NCBI GenBank assembly: GCA_902529365.1
Contig: CABZWK010000004.1
Span: 62,001-126,000, forward strand
DNA from: an uncultured Balneola sp.
Lineage (GTDB): Bacteria; Bacteroidota; Rhodothermia; Balneolales; Balneolaceae
Direction: 5' to 3'
DNA: 64,000 nucleotides
Shown: positions 26,951 through 35,984 of the stretch, one piece after another
Layout of the letters: each line of letters begins with the position of its first letter
How positions within the stretch are numbered: the first letter of the stretch is position 1
Translations under genes and position numbers: made by a program
Notes under the pieces: model-generated
What the model saw: only the letters and a program-made list of their open reading frames with translations
What the model was told of the DNA's origin: nothing
The model's database searches: none

Positions 26951-28062
26951 ACTCCCTCTACCCGGAAAATACCTTGGCCCGTAACACCCACGTAGATATA
27001 CCCATCGGGTCCTTGTTTAATACTACGCACACGGCCTATTCCCTGAAGCACTTCAGTTCGTGATAACACGGTGTTGTCATCGAGTTGCAGTAATTCTACC
27101 AATCCAAATTTTAGGGAGCCGACCAATAAGTGCCCTTTCCAATCTGGGTATCGATCGCTGGTTACAAAGGTCATCCCTGAAGGGGCAATTGATGGAATCC
27201 AATATTGAATGGGCTGCTGCATACCCTCACGAACGGAATCCTCGGCAAAAGGAGTTCCATTGTAATTTATTCCATAGCTTATTACGGGCCAACCATAATT
27301 CTTACCTGGCTGTATGATATTCAGCTCATCGCCACCACGCGGTCCATGTTCATGCGCCCACATTTGACCCGTCACCGGGTGCCGCTCCATTCCTTGCTGG
27401 TTTCGATGGCCATATGAATAAACCGCCTCAATGGCGTTAGCCTGACCTAAAAAGGGGTTGTCTTGGGGTATACTGCCATCGTCATTTATTCGATAGACTT
27501 TTCCACCATCAATAGAAAGGCTTTGAGGATTTACATCCCTATTACCACGATCTCCAATGGTAAAATAGAGCGTGCCATCGGTTCCAAACTCGAGGCGACT
27601 GCCGTAATGTACGCCTCTTCTGCTATTCGGTGTAGCTTTATAGAGTGTTTCTACCTGCTCTAAGCCATTTTCACCTAATTTAGCGCGGATAATTTTAGTG
27701 TTCGCACCCTCACCATCTCCAGCGGTGGATGAATAGCTAAAATATATCCATCCATTTTCTGCATGATTAGGATGTGTCTGAACATCTAAAAATCCTCCTT
27801 GACGCTCAGGATAAAGGTCCCCAAGTACTTCCTTATATTCCCCAACTATTTCGCCTTCCCGCACCACATATAAAATTCCTGATCGATCCGTAACTAATAG
27901 CTCACCGCTAGACAACCAATCCATTCCCCATGGCACTTCTATGCCGTTTACATAACTGGTGAAGGTATATTCATTTTGTGCTTGGGGGGTGGAAGTGGCC
28001 GCACATGACAGCCAAAATAAAATAGCAAAGCCCAGGGGGTAAAAAGTTGATTGTTTGAACAT
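26947..28062 (-). CDS. PQQ-dependent sugar dehydrogenase-like lipoprotein (aldose sugar dehydrogenase)
   Basis: Soluble glucose/sorbosone dehydrogenase fold, a six-bladed propeller. LGFAILFWLSC is a lipobox, so the mature protein should be anchored to a membrane facing the periplasm. Landmarks: VPWGMDWLSSGELLVTDRSG, GGFLDVQTHPNH (catalytic-region His), HYGSRLEFGTDGTLYFTIGDRG, SYGHRNQQGM, WAHEHGPRGGDELN and PSIAPSGMTF. The GHRN and EHGPRGGDE motifs are PQQ/calcium-site signatures of the Asd family. 371 residues is typical. No PQQ biosynthesis genes are in the window, so cofactor supply is unverified. Confidence 0.9.
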   Translation of the reverse strand: MFKQSTFYPLGFAILFWLSCAATSTPQAQNEYTFTSYVNGIEVPWGMDWLSSGELLVTDRSGILYVVREGEIVGEYKEVLGDLYPERQGGFLDVQTHPNHAENGWIYFSYSSTAGDGEGANTKIIRAKLGENGLEQVETLYKATPNSRRGVHYGSRLEFGTDGTLYFTIGDRGNRDVNPQSLSIDGGKVYRINDDGSIPQDNPFLGQANAIEAVYSYGHRNQQGMERHPVTGQMWAHEHGPRGGDELNIIQPGKNYGWPVISYGINYNGTPFAEDSVREGMQQPIQYWIPSIAPSGMTFVTSDRYPDWKGHLLVGSLKFGLVELLQLDDNTVLSRTEVLQGIGRVRSIKQGPDGYIYVGVTGQGIFRVEGV

Positions 28063-28169
28063 ATCGGTGATGGTTAAGAATGGTTTGATGGATAATCTAC
28101 GATAGAATTCACTTAATTATTGAACATTTCTATCGGATTTATGCATATGCTCCTGCGTCATGGCTGTAC

Positions 28170-28628
28170 TTAACGATATAGAAACTGCCGAAGTTCATCG
28201 GTATTCATAAACCCAGTACGCCGCTTTAATTGATTGCCATTTGGATCTAATATTAAGGTTCCTGGAAAGACATAAATTCCCTGCTGTTGAGCCCATGTTC
28301 TAGAGCTAAGTATCTGCCCCTGGAAATGTACTGGTTCATCAGCATTTCCATTCACTTTTACAGGGATGTACCCAGCGTCCAATACCGCCCGTACCGTAGT
28401 GTCTGGGTATACTTCCCGCTCCATGGCTCGACAGTATTTACACCCATCTTCGTATACATCAACTAGGACTAGCTTATCAGAATCTCTAGCTTCTTGCAAT
28501 CCTACGTCCAGGCTACGCCAGTCAGGTGCATTTTGGATTTCTACTGGGGCGGTTTTCTGTATAGCATTGTAGACAAATACACCTAAAAATACCCCTAAAA
28601 CAATGGCGATAACAGATTTTTTAGTCAT
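28170..28628 (-). CDS. Membrane-anchored thioredoxin-like protein
   Basis: 152 residues with an N-terminal signal anchor (SVIAIVLGVFLGVFVYNAI) followed by a thioredoxin fold. The active site is CKYC in VYEDGCKYCRAMEREVY, and the cis-proline region reads VFPGTLILDPNG. This arrangement matches periplasmic thioredoxin-like (DUF255/Thioredoxin_7-type) proteins that reduce or shuffle disulfides; the partner is unknown. About 107 bases separate it from the sugar dehydrogenase on the same strand. Divergent from the next small gene. Confidence 0.85.
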   Translation of the reverse strand: MTKKSVIAIVLGVFLGVFVYNAIQKTAPVEIQNAPDWRSLDVGLQEARDSDKLVLVDVYEDGCKYCRAMEREVYPDTTVRAVLDAGYIPVKVNGNADEPVHFQGQILSSRTWAQQQGIYVFPGTLILDPNGNQLKRRTGFMNTDELRQFLYR

Positions 28629-28713
28629 TACAATCTTTGCTTAGCCTCAATTTTATCTAATTATAATAGTATCTTTAGCACAACTAATAGTACAAAATAC
28701 GGGCATTTGATAC

Positions 28714-28947
28714 ATGACAAATTCTGTAATAGAGCAATACAAACTTGGAGCCGTACAGGTAAAGGTAAGCGCCTCAGAGCGACCGAAGAAATATAATGTT
28801 CATTGTTCCAATGGTGAATTTGCATCGGAATTTACCATTAGTGAGTACGAGTTTAAACACTATAGACGACTCATGAATCAGCGTATTACTGAAGCGTTTA
28901 ATCAAGCAAATGACCCTCATTCCGAATCAGAATCCGACCATGCCTAA
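28714..28947 (+). CDS. Small acidic-tailed protein of unknown function
   Basis: A 77-residue protein I do not recognise. The first 55 residues look like a small beta-rich domain (AVQVKVSASERPKKYNVHCSNGEF), followed by a helix (YEFKHYRRLMNQRITEAFNQAN) and a tail of Ser/Glu/Asp/His. It overlaps the downstream helix-turn-helix gene by 8 bases, and the two are probably co-translated, so a role with that DNA-binding protein is a reasonable guess. Confidence 0.6.
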   Translation: MTNSVIEQYKLGAVQVKVSASERPKKYNVHCSNGEFASEFTISEYEFKHYRRLMNQRITEAFNQANDPHSESESDHA

Positions 28948-29374
28948 GCAAATTGGCAGTTTAATCCTTTATTCTATTGACGATTTACACGAACAGCTTG
29001 GTGTTTCTAAGCTTACTTTACGATCGTACCTTCGTTCTGGTCGTATTAGAGGGCGTAAATTAGGGGTGAGCTGGTATGTTACTGAAGAATCATTGCAGGA
29101 ATACTTCAATGCACCGGAACAACGCTCAAGCGAGGCAGAAAAACCAACTAAATCGAACGCCCATAATTACCGATACATAGTTCAGGGTATAAATGACTTA
29201 GTTAGTGAAACCGAAGAATGCGAAACTACCTCCGATGTAATTGAATTACTTCAGCAGCAAGCTATTTTGAGCTTGTTTCAGGTAAAAATTATGGAGCGCA
29301 AGAGCAAAAAAGTGGTTCAGATTCTAAAGGCTCGTGATTTTATTGAGCAACATGGGGTGAAAAAAGAAAGCTAA
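28940..29374 (+). CDS. Helix-turn-helix (excisionase/MerR-like) DNA-binding protein
   Basis: 144 residues from ATG 28940, which lies inside the end of the previous gene; an in-frame ATG at 28910 would add 10 residues and a larger overlap. Residues 10-56 (SIDDLHEQLGVSKLTLRSYLRSGRIRGRKLGVSWYV) form the winged helix-turn-helix used by excisionases and MerR-like regulators. The C-terminal half is helical and charged (DVIELLQQQAILSLFQVKIMERKSK), perhaps for dimerisation. No integrase or phage gene is nearby, so an excisionase role is unlikely and a chromosomal regulator more so. The target is unknown. Confidence 0.72.
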   Translation: MPKQIGSLILYSIDDLHEQLGVSKLTLRSYLRSGRIRGRKLGVSWYVTEESLQEYFNAPEQRSSEAEKPTKSNAHNYRYIVQGINDLVSETEECETTSDVIELLQQQAILSLFQVKIMERKSKKVVQILKARDFIEQHGVKKES

Positions 29375-29431
29375 GGGACTGGATATTTGAGCTTCGTTAG
29401 TTTTTTGACCTAAATCAGTCATAACCACTAT

Positions 29432-29448
29432 TTATCCAATATGGATAA
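29432..29448. repeat. Perfect 7-bp-arm inverted repeat, DnaA-box-like arms
   Basis: TTATCCA-ATA-TGGATAA lies in the gap between two convergent genes. Each arm matches the first seven bases of the DnaA box TTATCCACA. There is no U-tract, so it is a poor terminator. Confidence 0.5.
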
Positions 29449-29469
29449 TTTACAAAAGCACCGCGCTCA

Positions 29470-30051
29470 CTATTTCACTCTGTCGCGCGCTAAAAAACCC
29501 TGAACACGAATGGTGCTGCTAATAGTTTTGGCATCATTTATTTCGCCGCTATGTATCATGTCAACTACTTCGTTAAAAGGCACCCTGTAAACGCTTACAA
29601 ATTCGTCCTGATCCGTATATTGTCGCCCAGGAACAAGCCCCTCGGCTAGATATATATGAATAACTTCATCGGCATATCCTATGGCTGGATAAAAATGTCC
29701 AATGTAGGTCCATTCTTTTGCACGATAGCCTGTTTCTTCCTCCAATTCTCTGTTGGCCGTAGTAAAAGGGTCTTCTCCTCGGTCTATTTTTCCAGCTGGG
29801 ACTTCCCAAAATAATTGCTGAGCTGGATACCGAAACTGCTGAATGAGCACGCAATCCTCATTTTCAAACAAAGGCACTACTGCGCAAGCACCTGGATGCT
29901 GTATCCATTCTCTTCGGCCAGTGTTAGCATCTGGGAGGACGGCCTCATCTTTGAATACGTGCAACAAGTCTCCTGAAAACACCTTTTCACTGAGCTTTTT
30001 TTGCTCTGCAAGTCGTCCATTTGGCCGCAAATTTGAATGGGTGTTTTTCAT
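29470..30051 (-). CDS. NUDIX hydrolase, ADP-ribose pyrophosphatase-like
   Basis: The NUDIX box is complete (begins GKIDRGE, ends RELEEETGY; pattern G-x5-E-x7-REUxEExGU) at about residues 99-121, following QQFRYPAQQLFWEVPAG, the signature of ADP-ribose pyrophosphatases. These hydrolyse ADP-ribose or related nucleoside diphosphate compounds using Mg2+. The C-terminal half (FYPAIGYADEVIHIYLAEGL) fits the same subfamily. 193 residues is normal. Cytoplasmic. Its ATG and that of the divergent CDP-alcohol transferase share bases (CATG), so the two genes start back to back with promoters inside each other's 5' coding region. Confidence 0.9.
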   Translation of the reverse strand: MKNTHSNLRPNGRLAEQKKLSEKVFSGDLLHVFKDEAVLPDANTGRREWIQHPGACAVVPLFENEDCVLIQQFRYPAQQLFWEVPAGKIDRGEDPFTTANRELEEETGYRAKEWTYIGHFYPAIGYADEVIHIYLAEGLVPGRQYTDQDEFVSVYRVPFNEVVDMIHSGEINDAKTISSTIRVQGFLARDRVK

Positions 30052-30706
30052 GTGGCTTTATCAAGGGATTGGTTTTAACTTTAAACATAACAAATATCGT
30101 AATAAAACCTGGGTCTTGTCGGTTCAAAATAAAATAGATGTTAAAAAATTAGAGGTTAGTGGTAAGGTTTTTACCATTTCTAATTTTATATCATTTTCAC
30201 GGGTATTTATTGTGCTACCGGTGGTATATCGGCACTACATCAATGGATATTCGGTTGATGTAATTATAGGGCTACTTATAGGATACGGAGTTTTCTCGGA
30301 TTATTTAGATGGATATGTTGCCCGTAAAACAAACACTATTTCAGAGGTAGGGAAGATGATTGACCCCCTTTCTGATAAGGTAGCCGCAGGGCTATTATTC
30401 ATTTATACCACTGTTATTGGTTGGGTGCCTTTGTGGTTCTTGGGGCTTTTCATTGCACGCGATGTGCTTATTTTACTTGGCTCATCATTCATCAAGCTAC
30501 GCTACGGAAAAGTGGCTATGAGTACCATTTCGGGGAAAATATCAGTGAATGTTATCTCTCTTTATTGGATTTCTGTCTTCTTTTTTAGGTCGGCCACCCT
30601 GGTTCATTCCACCCTGCTTTGGGCATCGGTCACCATCATGTTGTTCTCATTTATTATGTATCTTTTACGCTATAGAAATATAATGAACGGCGCGCGTTTT
30701 AATTAA
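30050..30706 (+). CDS. CDP-alcohol phosphatidyltransferase
   Basis: Membrane enzyme that exchanges CMP of a CDP-alcohol for another alcohol in phospholipid synthesis. The catalytic motif D-x2-DG-x2-AR-x8-G-x3-D-x3-D is complete: DYLDGYVARKTNTISEVGKMIDPLSD. It is preceded by FTISNFISFSRVF, typical of PgsA-type N-termini, and has about five membrane spans. It may be phosphatidylglycerophosphate synthase, but substrate cannot be set from sequence. The frame is open far upstream on the strand opposite the NUDIX gene; I start at ATG 30050, though TTG 30116 (LSVQNKID) would give a more usual N-terminus. ftsY follows after 10 bases. Confidence 0.85.
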   Translation: MWLYQGIGFNFKHNKYRNKTWVLSVQNKIDVKKLEVSGKVFTISNFISFSRVFIVLPVVYRHYINGYSVDVIIGLLIGYGVFSDYLDGYVARKTNTISEVGKMIDPLSDKVAAGLLFIYTTVIGWVPLWFLGLFIARDVLILLGSSFIKLRYGKVAMSTISGKISVNVISLYWISVFFFRSATLVHSTLLWASVTIMLFSFIMYLLRYRNIMNGARFN

Positions 30707-30716
30707 TGGTGTATAT

Positions 30717-31670
30717 ATGGGATTTTTAGAAAAATTAGGCTTTAAAAAGAATACCACCTTAGAGAAAGGAGTTGAAGAAAGTCGTAATGGGTTACTCAAT
30801 AAATTGGGAAAGGCGATCGCAGGGAAGGACCAAATTGACGGCGCCATTCTCGATGAGCTCGAAGAAATTTTAATAACCTCAGACGTCGGGGTAAAAACCA
30901 CTCTCGATATTATCCGACGCATAGAAGAGCGGGTATCCAAAGATAAATATGTCACTAAAGAAGAATTGAATACGTTACTTCGTGACGAGATTATTGGTCT
31001 TTTGATGGAAAACCCCATCGAGCGTTCTGCTGAATTTGATGCGAAGTTATCGGAAAAACCACATGTAATTTTAGTGGTTGGGGTAAATGGAGTCGGTAAA
31101 ACCACCACCATTGGAAAGTTGGCACATCGGTATAAATCGGCAGATAAATCAGTCCTTCTGGGCGCGGCTGATACCTTTCGTGCTGCTGCAGTAGATCAGC
31201 TTAAAATCTGGAGCGAGCGGGCTCATGTACCTATTATTGAGCAAGGGCAGAATGCTGATCCTGCTGCCGTTGCTTTTGACACCGTTGCCGCCGCTAAAGC
31301 GAGGGATGTCGACCTAAGTATCATCGATACGGCTGGCAGATTGCACAATAAAAAAACCTTAATGGATGAGCTCTCTAAAATAAAGAGAGTGCTCTCTAAA
31401 GTTGTTCCTGACGCCCCTCATGAGGTGTTATTGGTGCTAGATGCATCAACCGGTCAAAACGCCCTTCAACAAGCGCGCGCCTTTACAGAAGCCGTGGATA
31501 TTACTGGCTTGGTCTTAACTAAGCTTGATGGCACGGCTAAAGGAGGGATTGTCTTAGGCATTTCTCACGAGTTATCCGTTCCGGTCAAATATATTGGCCT
31601 TGGGGAGGGCATGGAAGATTTGCAAGTATTTGATAAAAAGGCTTTTGTGTATGCTCTTTTTGGAGAGTAA
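30717..31670 (+). CDS. ftsY: Signal recognition particle receptor FtsY
   Basis: SRP-receptor GTPase that docks Ffh-ribosome complexes at the membrane. 317 residues: helical N domain (1-100), then the G domain with G1 GVNGVGKTTTIGKLA, the insertion-box region DTFRAAAVDQLKIW, G3 DTAGRLHNK, G4 TKLDGTAKGG, and closing loop GLGEGMEDLQVF. There is no long acidic A domain; the N-terminus MGFLEKLGFKK could form the membrane-binding amphipathic helix. Its partner Ffh is encoded at 56.8 kb. Convergent with scpA, 17 bases apart. Confidence 0.97.
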   Translation: MGFLEKLGFKKNTTLEKGVEESRNGLLNKLGKAIAGKDQIDGAILDELEEILITSDVGVKTTLDIIRRIEERVSKDKYVTKEELNTLLRDEIIGLLMENPIERSAEFDAKLSEKPHVILVVGVNGVGKTTTIGKLAHRYKSADKSVLLGAADTFRAAAVDQLKIWSERAHVPIIEQGQNADPAAVAFDTVAAAKARDVDLSIIDTAGRLHNKKTLMDELSKIKRVLSKVVPDAPHEVLLVLDASTGQNALQQARAFTEAVDITGLVLTKLDGTAKGGIVLGISHELSVPVKYIGLGEGMEDLQVFDKKAFVYALFGE

Positions 31671-31687
31671 AAGTTATCACAAAGATC

Positions 31688-32434
31688 TTAATCCTGCCTA
31701 AGAATCTCACTTACCGGCATTAAGTCTACATGAAATTCCGTTGGGCTATCGCCAAAATAAAGGCGAATCTGCTTTTCTTTAATCATCTCTAAAACAGCTA
31801 AAAAGGTGATCGCAACAATTACTCGTTGTTTGACTCCCGCACACAAGCTTATAAAGCTTTGCTTCCCTTTTTGTTGAAGTGTATTTAAAACATATTCAGA
31901 TTGTTGTTCTATGGTCGCCTCAACTTTTTCCACTTGGTGAACGACATTTTTTCGCTCGATATCTATTAATACTTTTTTGAACGCGGCGATTAAATCGAAC
32001 AGTGTTACATCTTGCAACGCCTCTCCAGATGCTTGCTGCTCAACTTCGTCCGCTAGTGGATACCCACGGCCATATTTTTTCCGCGTTTCTTGGTCTATAT
32101 CCGACAACTTAAGCGACATCTCTTTATAGCGCTTATACTCTAATAACTGCTGAACTAGTTCATACCGTGGATCCTGCTCGTCTAGTAAATCATCTTCACC
32201 AGAGCCCTCTCTTGGCAACATCATTTTTGCCTTAATAGACATTAGATTGCTCGCCATCCAAACAAATTCACTTGCTAGATCTAGGTCTAATTCTTCAAGT
32301 AGATGTAGGTATTCTAAAAACTGATTGGTTATATAAGAAATAGGGATATCGTAAATATCTAACTCGTCTCTTTTAATAAAAAAAAGAAGTAAGTCTAAGG
32401 GTCCTTGAAAGTTCTGTAGATGTACGCGATACAT
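31688..32434 (-). CDS. scpA: Segregation and condensation protein A
   Basis: Kleisin subunit of the SMC-ScpAB condensin that compacts and segregates the chromosome. The N-terminal SMC-neck-binding part is clear (HLQNFQGPLDLLLFFIKRDELDIYDIPI, EFVWMASNLMSIKAKMMLP), then a charged linker, then the C-terminal winged helix that binds the SMC head (RVIVAITFLAVLEMIKEKQIRLYFGD). 248 residues is normal. ScpB and SMC genes are not in the window. Convergent with ftsY. Confidence 0.95.
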   Translation of the reverse strand: MYRVHLQNFQGPLDLLLFFIKRDELDIYDIPISYITNQFLEYLHLLEELDLDLASEFVWMASNLMSIKAKMMLPREGSGEDDLLDEQDPRYELVQQLLEYKRYKEMSLKLSDIDQETRKKYGRGYPLADEVEQQASGEALQDVTLFDLIAAFKKVLIDIERKNVVHQVEKVEATIEQQSEYVLNTLQQKGKQSFISLCAGVKQRVIVAITFLAVLEMIKEKQIRLYFGDSPTEFHVDLMPVSEILRQD

Positions 32435-32492
32435 ACTGTAAAGCTAATAGGTTATTTGGAGAAAAGCCTTTTAAAAAAATTTATATTTTTAC

Positions 32493-32521
32493 TTGACTTG
32501 TAAGTATAGCATTGATAAAAT
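32493..32521 (+). promoter_or_regulatory. Sigma70-like promoter candidate
   Basis: TTGACT (32493-32498) and TAAAAT (32516-32521) are separated by 17 bases, a good match to the classical -35/-10 layout rather than the Bacteroidota TAnnTTTG type seen elsewhere here. It precedes the short ORF at 32529. In AT-rich DNA such matches can be accidental. Confidence 0.3.
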
Positions 32522-32528
32522 ATGGCTT

Positions 32529-32636
32529 ATGAGTAAAATATATTTTAACAATTTTATGGGGGTGGTTATGAAAAATTATTCAGAAGCACTAAATGATTTA
32601 ATACCGAAGTTGGTCAAGGTATTAACGCGCTATTAG
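32529..32636 (+). CDS. 35-codon small ORF, possible sigma-factor remnant
   Basis: ATG 32529 to TAG 32634-32636, overlapping the convergent ppk stop. An internal ATG at 32568 preceded by GGGGGTGG would give a 22-residue peptide, MKNYSEALNDLIPKLVKVLT plus two. The EALNDLIPKL segment resembles the start of ECF sigma factors of the kind common in this lineage, where A-L-x-E/D-L-x-P is followed by a -YxELR helix. It could be a decayed fragment, a genuine small protein, or chance. Its only support is the promoter-like sequence upstream. Confidence 0.25.
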   Translation: MSKIYFNNFMGVVMKNYSEALNDLIPKLVKVLTRY

Positions 32637-34753
32637 CTGGGCATCGGAATAGGGGTTTTTGAAGACGAAATGTGCTTCATCATTGCTCTATGCGTGCCTT
32701 TTTTAACCCCTTTTTCGGTAGTAGACGCTTTACTGTAGGTCCCATCTGCTTCAAGCATCCAACGTTGTCTGTTATCTTTTAAATAGATTTCAAGCACAAA
32801 CTGTAGGTACTTTTTTAACTGCTCACTTTCAATGGGTGTTATAACCTCTACACGAGCATCTAGGTTTCTATGCATCCAGTCAGCAGAGCCTATGGTGTAG
32901 ATGTGCTCCCCGGAATGGTAAAAGTAGTACAGTCTAGAGTGCTCTAAAAACCTACCAATCACAGAATGTATCCGAATGCGCTCGCTTAACCCCGCAATAC
33001 CAGGCCTTAACCGACAAACACCCCTCACTATTAAATCTATTTCAACGCCTGCCATGGAGGCTTCATATAGACGTTCAATGATTTGAGGATCTTCTAAGCT
33101 ATTCATTTTGGCAATGATTCTTGCGGGCTTGCTTGCTTTGGCTTCTTCAATTTCATGATCGATTAAATCCAGCATCCCCTTTCTCATATATCTAGGCGCC
33201 ACAAGTAATTTATCAAAGCGTTGTTCTGGTGCAAATCCTGTCAATAAATTAAAGACATTGGTTACATCTTTAGCCATCACCTCATCACAGGTAAATAAGC
33301 CTAAATCCTCATATAGTTGGGCTGTATCGGGATGATAATTACCCGTGCCAATGTGGCAATATGTTTGCAGACCATCTTCTTCTTCGCGAACCACCATTGT
33401 TAGCTTAGTATGGATTTTCAATCCTGGAATGCCATACGCTACATGGACTCCCACGTTTTCCAATTGTTGTGCCCATAGAATGTTACGCTCCTCATCAAAT
33501 CGAGCTTTTATTTCTACTAGAACAGCCACCTGCTTGCCCTCCTCTGCCGCGTGCATTAGTGCATGCATAAGGGGCGAATCCTTAGAAGTGCGATAGAGTG
33601 TTTGCTTTATAGCTAATACCTTTGGGTCTTTGGCCGCCTCCTCAATAAATCGCTGTGTGCTCAATTCAAAACTATGATAAGGATGATGAACCATAAAATC
33701 GCCCTTCTTAATAACAGAAAAGATATTGGGCAGCGGCTCTTCTGGGGGGTGATGAAAAACAGGGTGAAGTACCGGGCTCCATGGCTCATCCTTTAAGCGA
33801 GAAAAGCCTTTTACGGTGGCGATTTGAAATACATCAACCAGACCAATAGTACCCTTCATTTCATACACATCTTGAGGGATAATTTCGAGGTGTTTAACTA
33901 AAAATTTTTTTACCGGTGCAGGGGTTTGAATATCCAACTCTAAACGTACAATCTGGGCAAATTTTCGCTCTCTTAATTCGTCTTCTATAACCTCTAGCAA
34001 GTCGTCGGCTTCTTCTTCGTTTCGCTCTAATGATGCATTTCTAGTTACCCGAAAGAGATGCGCGGAAAGCACCTCCATGCCCGGAAAAAATAGCCCCGTC
34101 TTTGCCTTAATTAAATCCTCAATTGGAAGGAATACCATTTTATTGGCGCTTTCATGCACTGCAATAAAACGTGGTCGGTTGGATGGGATTTTTATTCGAG
34201 CAAAACTCTTTTCGTTGGTTTTTTTATTTCGTAATTGAATAGCAAGGGAAAGGCTTTGATTCGAAATAAAAGGGAAGGGGTGTGACTCGTCTACTGCTAA
34301 GGGGGTAATTATTGGATATAATTGACGGGTAAAAAAAGAATCCGCTTTTTGCTGCTGTTCGGCGGTCAATTCTTCCATGCTCCTTATGGAAATCCCATTA
34401 CTTTCTAGGCTTGGCAATAGTTCGTTAAAATAGCAGCCCCTATAACGCTCTATCATTTCCAGCACACGCTTACGAATAAGTTTAAGCTGTTCTTGAGCGT
34501 TTAGGCCGTCCACAGAAATAGTATGAACACCTGCGTGTAGTTGCCTTTTTAACCCCCCTACTCTCTTCTGAAAAAATTCATCTAAATTGGAGCATACTAT
34601 CCCTATAAACTTAACTCGCTCCAACAGGTTATTCTCTTCCGTTTGCGCCTCGGACAACACACGACTATTGAACTCTAGCCAACTAAGTTCATAGTTGAGA
34701 TAATATTCTGGGCCAAACAATCCCTTTTTTCCTGTTTGTTTCGTTTTTGGCAA
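32633..34753 (-). CDS. ppk: Polyphosphate kinase 1
   Basis: Membrane-associated enzyme making polyphosphate from ATP. 706 residues with the four PPK domains in order: N-terminal helical domain (YYLNYELSWLEFNSRVLSEA), head domain, and two phospholipase-D-like C domains. The autophosphorylated histidine lies in GIPGLKIHTKL, and the second conserved His in CHIGTGNYHPDTAQLYED. The Mg/phosphate-binding arginines are likely IKQTLYRTSKDSP and VEIKARFDEERNI. TTG start (34751-34753); no in-frame ATG precedes the conserved N-terminus. Divergent from ruvB across a 196-base gap. Confidence 0.96.
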   Translation of the reverse strand: MPKTKQTGKKGLFGPEYYLNYELSWLEFNSRVLSEAQTEENNLLERVKFIGIVCSNLDEFFQKRVGGLKRQLHAGVHTISVDGLNAQEQLKLIRKRVLEMIERYRGCYFNELLPSLESNGISIRSMEELTAEQQQKADSFFTRQLYPIITPLAVDESHPFPFISNQSLSLAIQLRNKKTNEKSFARIKIPSNRPRFIAVHESANKMVFLPIEDLIKAKTGLFFPGMEVLSAHLFRVTRNASLERNEEEADDLLEVIEDELRERKFAQIVRLELDIQTPAPVKKFLVKHLEIIPQDVYEMKGTIGLVDVFQIATVKGFSRLKDEPWSPVLHPVFHHPPEEPLPNIFSVIKKGDFMVHHPYHSFELSTQRFIEEAAKDPKVLAIKQTLYRTSKDSPLMHALMHAAEEGKQVAVLVEIKARFDEERNILWAQQLENVGVHVAYGIPGLKIHTKLTMVVREEEDGLQTYCHIGTGNYHPDTAQLYEDLGLFTCDEVMAKDVTNVFNLLTGFAPEQRFDKLLVAPRYMRKGMLDLIDHEIEEAKASKPARIIAKMNSLEDPQIIERLYEASMAGVEIDLIVRGVCRLRPGIAGLSERIRIHSVIGRFLEHSRLYYFYHSGEHIYTIGSADWMHRNLDARVEVITPIESEQLKKYLQFVLEIYLKDNRQRWMLEADGTYSKASTTEKGVKKGTHRAMMKHISSSKTPIPMPS

Positions 34754-34949
34754 ATCTAATCGTGTTGTAGTGTTCTGGTATTGTTTAGTTATAGTTGTTT
34801 AGCCTGCTTTAAGCAACTTCTTTTAATAAAACCAATGGATGTATTACTTAGTGTACCACTGTTTTTTCAAAATAGACATTTTGCATACGCAATTCGACGT
34901 AAATCTAAGTATAATTCTATTAACTAAGCATTAATTTGAATCCAACTAC

Positions 34950-35963
34950 GTGCATAACTCTTTATTAAATCCGCAACATAAAGAAGGTGCTTTTGAACAA
35001 AGTGTTCGGCCTTCGTCCATTGACGAATTCATTGGTCAACAAAAAGCAATTGATAACTTAAAAGTCTTCATAAAGGCGGCCAAACAACGCGGTGAAGCAC
35101 TTGATCATGTTATTCTATCTGGGCCTCCGGGCTTGGGGAAAACCACCTTGGCATACATAATTGCTGAAGAAATGGGGGTTAACATGCGCCCAACTACCGG
35201 GCCAATCATCGACAAACCTGGAGATTTAGCCGGAATGCTGACCAATTTAGAGGAGGGCGATGTACTTTTTATTGATGAAATACATCGACTTAACCCTGTT
35301 ATTGAAGAGTACTTATATAGCGCCATGGAAGATTTTACCTTGGATATTGTGATAGATTCAGGCCCTAATGCCAGAAGTATTCAAATAGAATTAAATCGCT
35401 TCACTCTCATAGGCGCCACCACTCGAAAAGGAATGTTGACGGCACCTCTGCGTGCTCGTTTTGGAATTGACATACGACTAGACTACTATGATGTGGAATT
35501 ATTGCAACGAATAGCACTTAGATCTGCTGATATTATGGGTTTTGGGATTAACGACGCGGGCGCCCATGAGATCGCCAGCCGAAGTAGGGGTACGCCACGT
35601 ATTGTTAATAAACTCCTTCGTAGAACGCGGGATTTTGCCCAGGTCGAGCTTTTAGATAGTATCGATGAACATATTGCTGATAAGGCTCTTAATGCTCTGG
35701 ATGTAGACAGAAACGGCTTGGATGACATGGATATTCGTATGCTTCGAGCCATCATTGAACACTATGGCGGCGGGCCTGTTGGGCTTAGTACTCTGGGAGT
35801 TGCTGTTGGTGAAGACAAGGGGACTATTGAGGAAGTATATGAGCCTTTTTTAATTAAAGAAGGCTTCCTTCAGCGCACGCCAAAAGGCCGGATGGCTACC
35901 AATAAAGCATTTTCTTACTTAGGAATACAGCGCCCCGCAGATTCCGGCTCTCTATTTGATTAA
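34950..35963 (+). CDS. ruvB: Holliday junction branch migration ATPase RuvB
   Basis: AAA+ motor that drives branch migration with RuvA. Walker A GPPGLGKT at 58-65, Walker B FIDEIH around 107-112, sensor I region [21 protein letters not shown], arginine finger in that block, and the C-terminal winged helix ([21 protein letters not shown]). 337 residues is standard. The start is GTG at 34950. ruvA and ruvC are together at 59-60 kb, so ruvB is unlinked from them. metK starts 21 bases after its stop and is probably co-transcribed. Confidence 0.97.
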   Translation: MHNSLLNPQHKEGAFEQSVRPSSIDEFIGQQKAIDNLKVFIKAAKQRGEALDHVILSGPPGLGKTTLAYIIAEEMGVNMRPTTGPIIDKPGDLAGMLTNLEEGDVLFIDEIHRLNPVIEEYLYSAMEDFTLDIVIDSGPNARSIQIELNRFTLIGATTRKGMLTAPLRARFGIDIRLDYYDVELLQRIALRSADIMGFGINDAGAHEIASRSRGTPRIVNKLLRRTRDFAQVELLDSIDEHIADKALNALDVDRNGLDDMDIRMLRAIIEHYGGGPVGLSTLGVAVGEDKGTIEEVYEPFLIKEGFLQRTPKGRMATNKAFSYLGIQRPADSGSLFD

Positions 35964-35984
35964 GAATCTTCTTATCTTTATTAG

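Noticed and set aside
28940..29374. Excisionase of a prophage or integrative element
   Set aside because: No integrase, att repeats or other phage genes nearby.
29843..30049. N-terminal extension of the CDP-alcohol transferase frame
   Set aside because: Lies opposite the conserved NUDIX coding sequence and reads as shadow sequence; ATG 30050 chosen instead.
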